The position numbers were made by a program, and so were the translations under genes. This document shows, one piece after another, positions 1-6,143 of a stretch of 14,273 nucleotides of DNA. Numbering within the stretch: position 1 is the stretch's first letter; each line of letters opens with the position of its first letter. The notes beneath the pieces are model-generated. The model had not been told where the DNA came from. It saw only the letters and a program-made list of their open reading frames with translations, and ran no database searches. Source of the stretch: an uncultured Ruminococcus sp. (GTDB lineage: Bacteria; Bacillota; Clostridia; Oscillospirales; CAG-272); assembly GCA_900551005.1 (NCBI GenBank), contig URUL01000053.1, positions 1 to 14,273 on the forward strand, written 5' to 3'.

Positions 1-1
1 G

Positions 2-541
2 GAGGCGGTGCCGGAGCCTGAACCCGATCCGGAGTTAGTATTTTATCATGATGCGACCACCGAGAGCTTCCGTATGCCGTACCTTTGCGCGGGAGAAAAT
101 GTCGGTAAATATACGGGCAGAAATTACGCTATCACACAATATTATGCAAGCGGCGGTCACGGCGGCATCGATATAGGCGAATGGTACGGCGAAGCCGTCG
201 TTGCATCCAAGAGCGGACGCGTCGTCATGGCATATAATAACGGAGATTTTAACCCTGCTACAGATACGAGCATGCTCTGGACATACGGTACTTTCGTTGT
301 GATAGAGCATGCGGACGGCATGCGGACATATTATGCCCATATGAGTAAGAAATTAGTATCCGTAGGTGACGTGGTCTATGCCGGTGAGGTAATCGGCGAA
401 TCGGGAAATACGGGCAGAGTGAGCCCTTCGCCCACTGCTTCAAATCCCTATGCGGGAACGCATCTTCATTTTGAAATACGCGTATATGACAGCAAGACCG
501 GCAAATACACGCGTGTAAATCCGATGAATTATCTTCCGTAA
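2..541 (+). CDS. M23/LytM-family peptidoglycan endopeptidase, 5' end missing
   Basis: This is the C-terminal part of a zinc metallopeptidase that cuts peptide cross-links in peptidoglycan outside the cell. The frame is open to the window edge, so the true start and any signal peptide lie upstream. A GTG at 8 has a GGAGG only 2 nt away and would give a protein with no export signal, so I do not accept it as the start. Counting from that GTG codon, the visible part begins with a Pro/Glu/Asp linker (about residues 1-10). The M23 core follows with the expected zinc and catalytic residues: H51 and D55 (HxxxD in GGHGGID), H111 (YYAHMS) and H152/H154 (HLHFEIR). All key residues are present, so it should be active. 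The M23 family is established; its role in wall remodelling or daughter-cell separation is inferred. A weak hairpin terminator follows. Confidence 0.9.
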   Translation, partial: EAVPEPEPDPELVFYHDATTESFRMPYLCAGENVGKYTGRNYAITQYYASGGHGGIDIGEWYGEAVVASKSGRVVMAYNNGDFNPATDTSMLWTYGTFVVIEHADGMRTYYAHMSKKLVSVGDVVYAGEVIGESGNTGRVSPSPTASNPYAGTHLHFEIRVYDSKTGKYTRVNPMNYLP

Positions 542-559
542 TACATACGAATATCGAAT

Positions 560-595
560 ATGCGGCGGGCAGAGAGAACTGCTTGCCGCATTATT
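560..595 (+). terminator. Candidate terminator after the M23 peptidase gene
   Basis: A 13-bp stem (560-572 with 579-591, two G-U pairs) closes a 6-nt loop, AGAGAA. It lies 18 nt after the stop codon. The tail TTATTTCC is only moderately T-rich, so termination may be partial. Confidence 0.55.
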
Positions 596-617
596 TCCAT
601 AAAAATCGAAAAACCAG

Positions 618-646
618 TTGACAAACCGATATTCTTTTGCTATAAT
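618..646 (+). promoter_or_regulatory. SigA promoter of tRNA-Thr
   Basis: A perfect -35 box TTGACA (618-623) and a perfect -10 box TATAAT (641-646) are separated by 17 nt. The predicted start near 653 is about 6 nt before the mature tRNA 5' end, as expected for a stable-RNA promoter. Confidence 0.92.
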
Positions 647-658
647 AATAAAGCATTC

Positions 659-734
659 GCTGATATGGCTCAGCAGGTAGAGCACATCCTTGGTAAGGAT
701 GAGGTCACCGGTTCGAATCCGGTTATCAGCTCCA
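659..734 (+). tRNA. tRNA-Thr, anticodon GGT
   Basis: The 76-nt gene folds into a complete cloverleaf. The acceptor stem is GCTGATA with TATCAGC (7/7 pairs), the D stem GCTC/GAGC, the anticodon stem CATCC/GGATG around the loop TTGGTAA, and the T arm ACCGG-TTCGAAT-CCGGT. The anticodon GGT reads threonine codons ACC and ACT. The discriminator is T and the 3' CCA is encoded. It stands alone between its own consensus promoter and a strong terminator. Confidence 0.97.
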
Positions 735-739
735 GGAAA

Positions 740-772
740 AATCCCGGCTTATTCACAAGCCGGGATTTTTTT
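740..772 (+). terminator. Rho-independent terminator of tRNA-Thr
   Basis: An 11-bp perfect stem (740-750 with 757-767), with core TCCCGGCTT, closes the loop ATTCAC and runs into an uninterrupted T tract ending at 772. It begins 5 nt after the encoded CCA. Confidence 0.93.
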
Positions 773-862
773 ACAGCGTCACGATTTTGTCGCGACGGGC
801 GTTTGACCTGAAAAAAGTTGTGCCGGGATATGCAGGGTATATCGATTTTTCATAATCAAGTA

Positions 863-891
863 TTGACTTTTGCCGCAAATCACTGTATACT
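863..891 (+). promoter_or_regulatory. SigA promoter of the DUF4886 lipoprotein unit
   Basis: TTGACT (863-868) and TATACT (886-891) are separated by 17 nt. The predicted start near 898 gives a leader of about 33 nt with an AGGAG box at 917-921. This is the only promoter seen ahead of the three genes at 931-3949. Confidence 0.82.
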
Positions 892-930
892 TTAAATTAA
901 AAGTCAAAGGCAAAAAAGGAGAAGAGATCC

Positions 931-2469
931 ATGAAAAAAATATTATCGCTTATTCTCATTACAGCATTTCTTTGCTCCACAGCTATGCTGTTCTCCTGTG
1001 GCGGAGAACCGGCGCAGACGAGCGGGACGACATCTTCCGCGACTACTGAGGGGAGCACGGTGTCTTCCGGTCTGACCACCGCTACGACAGCGACAACTGC
1101 CACCACAAAAACAACCGGCGTTACGACAGAAACGACAAGCGTTACCACCGAAACAACTGAGGCGACCACCACCGCGCAGACAACGCCGGCACCGGTAGTT
1201 ACGCCGATACTTCCCGAGAGCAATAGTCTGAAGGTGCTTGCCATAGGAAACAGCTTTTCCGTCGATGCGATGGAATATCTCTATGATATCGCAAAGAGCG
1301 CAGGCTATACGGATATTGTGCTCGGAAATCTGTATATCGGCGGATGCTCTCTTGAGACACACGCGGGCAATATAACAAAGACCGATCGTTCTTACGATTT
1401 TTACGTCAACAAGAGCGGAAAATGGACAAATACCAAATCCACACTTGCTACAGGCGTAAATTATGAGGATTGGGACTGCATATCCCTCCAGCAGGTGAGC
1501 GGACTCAGCGGTGTTGCCTCCTCCTATGAGCCGTATCTGACGGAGCTTGTCAATTATGTGAAAAAGGCTTGCCCCGATGCCAAGCTCGTTTGGCATATGA
1601 CATGGGCATATCAGGGCAATTCTTCGCACAGCGATTTTGCAAAATACGGCAGAGATCAGAATACCATGTATCAGAGTATTCTTTCGGCAGCAGAGAGCGG
1701 GATACTCGAGGCGCATAAGGATGATTTCGCAGGCATTATCCCTTCCGGTACTGCGATACAGAATATACGCACAAGCTATTTCGGCGATACCGTCACGAGA
1801 GACGGATATCATCTCTCCTATGATATAGGCAGATATACGGCGGCTCTCACATGGCTCAAGGCCATAACGGGCGCAGACCTTTCGAAGGTCACATATGTTC
1901 CTGAGGCATACAGATATCTGCTGGGAACAAAGGCTTCTCTTGCCGCAAAGGAGGCGGCGGAGAAGGCGGTGCTTATGCCTTTCGAGGTCAGCGCTTCTTC
2001 CTATGTAAACGATATGGATAAGGAAAGAAAAGAAGCCGATCTTACAAAGCTCGGGCTTGATCCGGATGATTATATTTCCCTTGAACTCGATATAGTCCCG
2101 TATGCTTACTATAATTCCATTTCCGGAATGGCTCTCGTAAGCAAGGCGGGTGGCTCGACTGCCAGCAACATATATCATTTCGCGGCATCGAGACTGATTT
2201 CCCTAAAGGAGCTTCCCGCGGGCTCGGTCATCGTGCTCGAAAGCGGATGGCGCTGCCGTCCTGAGGGCTGGCGTTACGCAGGAGCGAAAAATTCCGAGGC
2301 TATACGTCCCGCCACGGTGAGCGATGAGGTCATACATGTCACATCGGAATGGTGGGGTAAATTCATCTTCCGCGCCTTCAACCTCTCGAAGGCTGACGGC
2401 ACGGCATTGACCGAAGCGGATGCGGAAAACGCTGTAGGCGCACTGCGCGTCTATGTTCCGAAGTCTTGA
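931..2469 (+). CDS. Thr-stalked surface lipoprotein with SGNH-like DUF4886 domain
   Basis: This 512-residue protein is a predicted lipoprotein with a hydrolase-like domain of unknown substrate. A short lipoprotein signal (about residues 1-22) ends in LFSC, with Cys23 as the lipidation site. A Thr/Ser-rich stalk (about 30-87) follows, then the DUF4886 domain (about 99-312). That domain has SGNH-type features: GNSFS with Ser108 as the likely nucleophile, a glycine-rich segment GNLYIGG (132-138), and DGYH with Asp291 and His294 in the place of block V. The roughly 200 C-terminal residues carry no motif I can name; the last 130 look beta-rich with several Trp and may bind a ligand. AGGAG sits 9 nt before the ATG. 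SGNH proteins are often esterases or deacetylases, so a surface carbohydrate ester is a reasonable guess, not a finding. The AEC transporter gene follows after 34 nt. Confidence 0.85.
   Translation: MKKILSLILITAFLCSTAMLFSCGGEPAQTSGTTSSATTEGSTVSSGLTTATTATTATTKTTGVTTETTSVTTETTEATTTAQTTPAPVVTPILPESNSLKVLAIGNSFSVDAMEYLYDIAKSAGYTDIVLGNLYIGGCSLETHAGNITKTDRSYDFYVNKSGKWTNTKSTLATGVNYEDWDCISLQQVSGLSGVASSYEPYLTELVNYVKKACPDAKLVWHMTWAYQGNSSHSDFAKYGRDQNTMYQSILSAAESGILEAHKDDFAGIIPSGTAIQNIRTSYFGDTVTRDGYHLSYDIGRYTAALTWLKAITGADLSKVTYVPEAYRYLLGTKASLAAKEAAEKAVLMPFEVSASSYVNDMDKERKEADLTKLGLDPDDYISLELDIVPYAYYNSISGMALVSKAGGSTASNIYHFAASRLISLKELPAGSVIVLESGWRCRPEGWRYAGAKNSEAIRPATVSDEVIHVTSEWWGKFIFRAFNLSKADGTALTEADAENAVGALRVYVPKS
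1018..1191 (+). repeat. Low-complexity threonine-codon tract (lipoprotein stalk)
   Basis: The DNA encoding residues 30-87 of the DUF4886 lipoprotein is built from degenerate ACN codons with interspersed Ala, Glu and Val codons, for example runs of TTA and TTET. It encodes an extended, probably flexible stalk holding the catalytic domain away from the membrane. The codons vary rather than forming an exact DNA repeat, but length variation between strains would be expected. Confidence 0.75.
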
Positions 2470-2503
2470 CTCTTGAAAACCCAATGAAAAATACGGAGAC
2501 AAA

Positions 2504-3454
2504 ATGAATTTATCGGGATTTTATGCCGTTGTCATCACGCTTTTTATCCTGATGGCAGTCGGTTATATCGCATATAAACTGCATATTGTGGATGATACGG
2601 CGACAAACCGCCTTTCCAAGCTTATCATCTGTATCGGTCAGCCCAGCATGATCATAAACGCTTTTGTAAAATATCAGTATACAAAAAGCGGATTTGCAGA
2701 CGGATTTACAATAGTCGGGCTCGGCTTTCTGCTTCATGCCGTTATGGCGGCGATAGCTTTTGCGGCATGTAAGCTTTTCAGATTCAGAAATTTCGATGAG
2801 GCGAAAATAAGCGAATTTGCCATTATCTTCGGAAATTGCGGCTTTCTCGGATTTCCGCTCATGGAGGCGCTCTTCGGCGCCGAGGGGCTTTTCCTTGCCG
2901 CTTTCTATAATATCAGCTTTCAGATATGCGTCTGGACATGGGGTATTGCCATAATGGCAAGAAAGCGCGGGGATATAAAGCTGACGCCGAAAAAAATATT
3001 TCTCAATTACGGCACGGTCCCATGCGTTATCGGAATAATATTTTATCTTGTCAGTCCGTATTTTACCTGTCCTGCACCGCTTGCTTCTACCTTTTCTTAT
3101 CTTGCGTCGCTCTGCACGCCGGTTTCCGTTATTGTGACAGGAGCGCTTCTTGCCACGCGCAAACCCAAGCAGATATTTGCAGACCCGCAGATATATTATC
3201 TCTCCGCAGTGAAGCTGCTGGCTATCCCGCTTGCGGTATGTCTTATCGCGCATATCTGCGGACTCGGCGACAAAATAACCGTTTTTCTGACGATCATGGC
3301 GGCTGTACCGAGTGCTTCTACCGTCACTATGCTTGCGGATCTGTACGGAATTTCTCCCGGGTATGCCTCTCAGGCGGTGGGAACGACATCGCTTCTTTCC
3401 GTTGCAACCATGCCTGCTGTCATATCTCTCGCAAATCTGATATTAAAAATATAA
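2504..3454 (+). CDS. AEC (auxin efflux carrier) family transporter
   Basis: This 316-residue integral membrane protein fits the AEC/Mem_trans family in length and pattern, with about ten hydrophobic segments spread over the whole chain. The N-terminal region (GFYAVVITLFILMAVGYIA, then a segment around SKLIICIGQPSMIINAF) is typical of bacterial members, which move organic acids, amino acids or similar anions. The substrate cannot be read from the sequence. GGAG at 2495-2498 lies 5 nt before the ATG. The gene starts 34 nt after the DUF4886 lipoprotein with no terminator or promoter between, so co-transcription is likely. A functional link, such as export or uptake of a product of the surface enzyme, is only an inference. 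Confidence 0.9.
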   Translation: MNLSGFYAVVITLFILMAVGYIAYKLHIVDDTATNRLSKLIICIGQPSMIINAFVKYQYTKSGFADGFTIVGLGFLLHAVMAAIAFAACKLFRFRNFDEAKISEFAIIFGNCGFLGFPLMEALFGAEGLFLAAFYNISFQICVWTWGIAIMARKRGDIKLTPKKIFLNYGTVPCVIGIIFYLVSPYFTCPAPLASTFSYLASLCTPVSVIVTGALLATRKPKQIFADPQIYYLSAVKLLAIPLAVCLIAHICGLGDKITVFLTIMAAVPSASTVTMLADLYGISPGYASQAVGTTSLLSVATMPAVISLANLILKI

Positions 3455-3478
3455 TTTTCATGAAAGTGAAGAAAAAAT

Positions 3479-3949
3479 ATGTCTCTCGAAAAAGTGCGCG
3501 CTTATTTTGAAAAATACGGGATAGCAGACAGGATCATGGTTCTCGAGGCTTCCAGCGAAACGGTAGCTCTCGCGGCACAGGCGATAGGCTGTGAAGAATG
3601 TCGAATCGCCAAGACGCTCTCGTTTTCTGTCGGCGGTTCTCCGGTGCTCATCGTCACATCGGGAGATGCCAAGATCGACAATCATAAGTACAAGGCATTT
3701 TTTGGAGAAAAAGCAAAAATGCTCTCTCATGAGGAGGCGGCAAGTCTGATCGGGCATGCCGTCGGCGGTGTTTGTCCTTTTGCGGTCAATGAAAATGTGC
3801 GCGTTTTCCTGGACGAGAGCCTGCGCCGCTATGAAACGGTATTTCCCGCATGCGGCAGCGGAAACAGCGCGATAGAGCTGACGATCCCCGAGCTGGAGAA
3901 ATATTCCGGCTATGAGCGCTGGGCAGATGTATGCAAGCTACCGGAATGA
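3479..3949 (+). CDS. YbaK/EbsC-family aminoacyl-tRNA deacylase
   Basis: This 156-residue single-domain protein belongs to the tRNA_edit (YbaK/ProX) superfamily, whose members hydrolyse mischarged tRNAs in trans, typically Cys-tRNA(Pro) or Ala-tRNA(Pro). Visible features are the conserved lysine in CRIAKTLSF (Lys45, matching the catalytic Lys of YbaK) and the glycine-rich GGVCPF loop (96-101), which corresponds to the family GxxP loop. The length matches free-standing family members. Which mischarged tRNA it corrects cannot be decided from the sequence. The ribosome binding site is weak (GTGAAG about 8 nt before the ATG) and the gene starts 24 nt after the AEC transporter, consistent with expression as last gene of that unit. 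A strong hairpin terminator follows 24 nt after the stop. Confidence 0.9.
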   Translation: MSLEKVRAYFEKYGIADRIMVLEASSETVALAAQAIGCEECRIAKTLSFSVGGSPVLIVTSGDAKIDNHKYKAFFGEKAKMLSHEEAASLIGHAVGGVCPFAVNENVRVFLDESLRRYETVFPACGSGNSAIELTIPELEKYSGYERWADVCKLPE

Positions 3950-3973
3950 GAACAAAATAAACCGATAAAATAA

Positions 3974-4012
3974 GGTCGGAGTGACAGACTGTCGCTCCGA
4001 CCGTTTTCTTTT
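3974..4012. terminator. Probable bidirectional terminator between convergent genes
   Basis: A stem of about 13 bp (3974-3986 with 3990-4002, one wobble) has a very short loop. On the plus strand it is followed by GTTTTCTTTT. On the minus strand it is followed by TTATTTTATC, which is also T-rich. It lies between the YbaK-type gene and the convergent CxxC mini-protein gene, so it probably ends both transcripts. Confidence 0.85.
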
Positions 4013-4037
4013 GATAATATCTTGCAAAAAGCCGTGC

Positions 4038-4229
4038 TTAATCGAAAAGAGTGCAACCCACGCTTTTGAAATAGGCTATTTTTTTATCTATTTCGGCTTC
4101 CTCTATTTTAAATTCCGCCGCAAGACATTTTTTGCAGAGAAATTCTTCCGCATCGCGGTATACAAGCCTTCTGTATATTGCCATCTCATCACATGAGAGC
4201 TTTTCTCCGCATTTTTTACATTGTGCCAT
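4038..4229 (-). CDS. 63-residue CxxC-CxxC putative zinc-binding protein
   Basis: The product is a small soluble protein with two CxxC pairs, C4-C7 (CKKC) and C32-C35 (CKKC), spaced as in a four-Cys zinc site. A helical, charged C-terminal half ends in GCTLFD. I recall similar short Clostridia proteins but no assigned function. The start is set by coupling: the ATG overlaps the alpha-galactosidase stop as TAATG, and an AAGG box sits just upstream inside that gene. The in-frame extension to 4268 only adds basic residues read from the overlapping gene and is rejected. Possible roles are a zinc-ribbon adaptor or a small nucleic-acid-binding regulator; neither is shown. It is co-transcribed with, and translationally coupled to, the alpha-galactosidase. 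Confidence 0.82.
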   Translation of the reverse strand: MAQCKKCGEKLSCDEMAIYRRLVYRDAEEFLCKKCLAAEFKIEEAEIDKKIAYFKSVGCTLFD

Positions 4230-5362
4230 TATTTTACCTTGACGAGCTTTGCCAGGAATACGCGGCAATCCTGCGCCTCAACGGAAGCTTCAAAATATTC
4301 TTTTGCGATGCCAAGCTTTTCGCCCGTGAAGCAGTCTGTCAGTTCAAATCCGTAGCCGCAGAGCGGATCAAGTCCTATCTCATAATAAGGAAGCACGATG
4401 TTCTTCTTTGATTCATAAGGATTGAAGAGCCCGATGGCAAATTCATTATCGGAGAGATGGCGGAAGCAGATGATGTTTTCGGGATAACCTCTGTTGTCGT
4501 GAACAAACATCGGAGGGCGCGCCTCTTTATCCTGATTGATACGGAGAAGATATGGATTGGTAAGGAGCCCCTTGATCTCAGGCGACATATTGCGTATATC
4601 ACAGCCTATCATGAGCGGTGACATGAACATGCACCAGAGCGCGAAATGGTAGCGATACTGACCCTCTGTGCAACCTTCTCCGGGACTGATGTTGCCTTTT
4701 CCGGAGAGACCGCAGACAAGCATATCTATATCATTGAAGCAACCTGTGCCGGAATAGCCGAGATTTTGCATCTGGCTTTCGGAGAGCTTGCGTATAGAGG
4801 GGAAATTATCAAAAATATCGCCTGTGGAGCGGTACATATGCGCGCCTACGCTTCTTGCCCATGTCCATACGGAGGCATTGCCCCAGTTACACATGGAGAA
4901 GAGTATCTCTCTGCCGCTTGCCTTGAGCGCGAGAGACATTCTGTTATAGGAAAGCTGGCTCTGCATCGAGGGATGATAGCAGTTATCGTATTTGAGCAGA
5001 TCGATTCCGACCTCGGCGAAATATTTTGCATCTTCAAATTCATGACCGAAGCTGCCGGGATATCCCGCACATGTCATGACGCCGCAGCAGCTGTACATGC
5101 CGAATTTCAGTCCCTTTGAGTGAACATAATCGGCTACATACTTCATTCCGTGCGGAAATTTGATATGGTCGGCTACGAGATTGCCGTTTTCATCGCGGCT
5201 TTTTTCCGACCAGCAGTCGTCTATTACGAGATATTCATATCCCGCATCGAGAAGTCCTGTGTCTACCATGGCGTCTGCCATCTGCAGTATCATTTTTTCA
5301 TCGATATCTTTTGTAAAGGTATTCCACGAATTCCAGCCCATAGGCGGTGTTTGTGCCAGCAT
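4229..5362 (-). CDS. GH27 alpha-galactosidase, cytoplasmic
   Basis: This 377-residue glycoside hydrolase should release terminal alpha-galactose from melibiose- or raffinose-type sugars with retention of configuration. Family GH27 marks are PPMGWNSWNTF near the N terminus (6-16), IDDCW (47-51), the nucleophile motif KYDNC with Asp126, and the acid/base region RSTGDIFDNF with Asp182, matching human Asp170 and Asp231. A C-terminal beta domain follows the barrel (about 285-377). No signal peptide is seen, so the substrate must be imported. The start is the ATG at 5362, with GGAGG 8 nt upstream; a longer frame to 5581 crosses the promoter and is not coding. A perfect promoter lies 35 nt further upstream. 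Activity on alpha-N-acetylgalactosaminides, known in the same family, cannot be excluded. Confidence 0.94.
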   Translation of the reverse strand: MLAQTPPMGWNSWNTFTKDIDEKMILQMADAMVDTGLLDAGYEYLVIDDCWSEKSRDENGNLVADHIKFPHGMKYVADYVHSKGLKFGMYSCCGVMTCAGYPGSFGHEFEDAKYFAEVGIDLLKYDNCYHPSMQSQLSYNRMSLALKASGREILFSMCNWGNASVWTWARSVGAHMYRSTGDIFDNFPSIRKLSESQMQNLGYSGTGCFNDIDMLVCGLSGKGNISPGEGCTEGQYRYHFALWCMFMSPLMIGCDIRNMSPEIKGLLTNPYLLRINQDKEARPPMFVHDNRGYPENIICFRHLSDNEFAIGLFNPYESKKNIVLPYYEIGLDPLCGYGFELTDCFTGEKLGIAKEYFEASVEAQDCRVFLAKLVKVK

Positions 5363-5370
5363 TTTCTTAT

Positions 5371-5375
5371 CCTCC
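5371..5375 (-). promoter_or_regulatory. Shine-Dalgarno site fixing the alpha-galactosidase start
   Basis: GGAGG on the minus strand lies 8 nt before the ATG at 5362. It decides between this start and an upstream in-frame extension of 73 residues that would read through the -10 and -35 boxes. Confidence 0.9.
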
Positions 5376-5396
5376 GAAAGGTATTTTGTTATTTTG

Positions 5397-5425
5397 ATTA
5401 TACTTGTTTTTGCTTCTGTTGTCAA
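5397..5425 (-). promoter_or_regulatory. SigA promoter of the alpha-galactosidase unit
   Basis: On the minus strand, a perfect TTGACA (5420-5425) and a perfect TATAAT (5397-5402) are separated by 17 nt. The transcript should start near 5390, with a leader of about 28 nt. I see no clear cre site or operator palindrome, so control of such a strong promoter would need an activator-independent route or a repressor site I cannot recognise. Confidence 0.9.
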
Positions 5426-5729
5426 CATTATGCAATTAAAAAAGCGAAAAAATACCCGCCGATCCGTGTATGCCGAAATTAAGACCCTGCGTAAGCAAGG
5501 GCGGTACTCTTCCGAAGGCTTTGCGCTCCCAGCGTCCGTTATTATCGTGACAAAAGCAGGAAAATAACGGGAGGTCTGCATCCTGACATCCGGTATTGAG
5601 TTCCAAGTGTAAGGTGTAGGTTTAATTGAAGCATATCACGCGATAAGCAGGCATTTATATATTTCGTTCCGGCATAAAACGGAATGAAACATATGTTTTT
5701 TATTTTATTATATGTCTTCCGCGCGGCTC
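5426..5729. other. About 300-nt gene-free gap with two inverted repeats
   Basis: The gap separates two genes of the same strand. It holds no reading frame with a ribosome binding site. Two inverted repeats are visible. CCGTTATT (5536-5543) pairs with AATAACGG (5563-5570) around 19 nt. TTTCGTTCCG (5662-5671) pairs with CGGAATGAAA (5680-5689) around 8 nt, with one wobble. The second lies about 40 nt after the DUF1292 stop codon and may protect or end that transcript, although it lacks a following T tract on the minus strand. The part nearest the promoter (5426-5445) is A-rich and may be an UP-like element. Confidence 0.5.
5662..5689 (-). repeat. Hairpin downstream of the DUF1292 gene
   Basis: A 10-bp stem with an 8-nt loop lies 3' of the DUF1292 gene. 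It is followed by TATATAAATG rather than a T tract on the minus strand, so I call it a hairpin and not a proven terminator. Confidence 0.55.
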
Positions 5730-6026
5730 TTATTCGTCGTCGGAATCGTCATCGTAGTCTATTTCCGAGAAGAGTTCATCCTCGAAAATATCGGCTATGC
5801 GGTCAAATTCATCATCGTCATCAACCGTAACGAGTATTTCCTCGCCGTTTTCGTCTTCTTCTATTTTCAGTATAACATATTCTCCGTCCTCATTATCCTC
5901 GAGAGGAAGAAGCGCATAATATGTCACTCCGTCCAGCTCTCTTATGCCGAGAACCGAGAAATTTATTTCTTTTCCGTCTTCATCCGTGAGAGTTATGGTT
6001 TCATCACCATAGAGTTCATCTGCCAT
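5730..6026 (-). CDS. DUF1292 (YrzB-like) acidic protein
   Basis: This 98-residue protein opens with a stretch typical of DUF1292: ETITLTDEDGKEINFSVLG, followed by LDGVTYYALLPLEDNEDGEYVILKI split by short loops, then a strongly acidic tail (DDDDEFDRIADIFEDE and DYDDDSDDE). The family is widespread in Firmicutes and has no established biochemical role. In B. subtilis the relative yrzB sits near ruvX/yrrK; that context is not seen here. The start at 6026 is chosen because AAAGGA lies 7 nt upstream; the 16-residue extension has no such site and includes the leader hairpin. The gene has its own promoter and a 5' hairpin and is monocistronic by appearance. Confidence 0.88.
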   Translation of the reverse strand: MADELYGDETITLTDEDGKEINFSVLGIRELDGVTYYALLPLEDNEDGEYVILKIEEDENGEEILVTVDDDDEFDRIADIFEDELFSEIDYDDDSDDE

Positions 6027-6054
6027 GATATAATCCTTTCCGGCTTGTATTTTA

Positions 6055-6078
6055 CGGTGCGTGTGCCGAGACACACCG
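6055..6078 (-). promoter_or_regulatory. 5' UTR hairpin of the DUF1292 gene
   Basis: On the minus strand, CGGTGTGT pairs with ACGCACCG (8 bp, one wobble) around an 8-nt loop. It starts about 20 nt after the predicted transcription start and ends about 15 nt before the AAAGGA site. It could stabilise the mRNA or bind a regulator; no T tract follows. Confidence 0.5.
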
Positions 6079-6104
6079 CTTTTTCTGTGGTTATTTCTAT
6101 TGAT

Positions 6105-6133
6105 ATTGTATACCAGCTTTATGTAAAAGTCAA
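6105..6133 (-). promoter_or_regulatory. SigA promoter of the DUF1292 gene
   Basis: On the minus strand, TTGACT (6128-6133) and TACAAT (6105-6110) are separated by 17 nt. They lie just after the pgsA stop codon, which argues for separate expression of the DUF1292 gene. Confidence 0.8.
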
Positions 6134-6143
6134 TAGATGGGCT

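Noticed and set aside
8..10. GTG as the start of the M23 peptidase
   Set aside because: The GGAGG is only 2 nt away, the frame is open upstream, and a secreted peptidase needs a signal peptide that is not encoded after this codon.
943..2178. 411-residue minus-strand frame opposite the DUF4886 lipoprotein
   Set aside because: The product is Cys/Arg-rich with no domain, and the plus-strand gene has promoter, ribosome site, signal peptide and catalytic motifs.
4230..4268. N-terminal extension of the CxxC mini-protein
   Set aside because: The extra residues come from the out-of-frame end of the alpha-galactosidase; the TAATG overlap with an AAGG site is a better start.
5363..5581. N-terminal extension of the alpha-galactosidase
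   Set aside because: It would translate the promoter and leader; GGAGG 8 nt before the ATG at 5362 and the conserved PPMGWNSW start fix the shorter form.
6027..6074. 16-residue N-terminal extension of the DUF1292 protein
   Set aside because: It covers the leader hairpin and the Shine-Dalgarno site; the DUF1292 family start fits the ATG at 6026.
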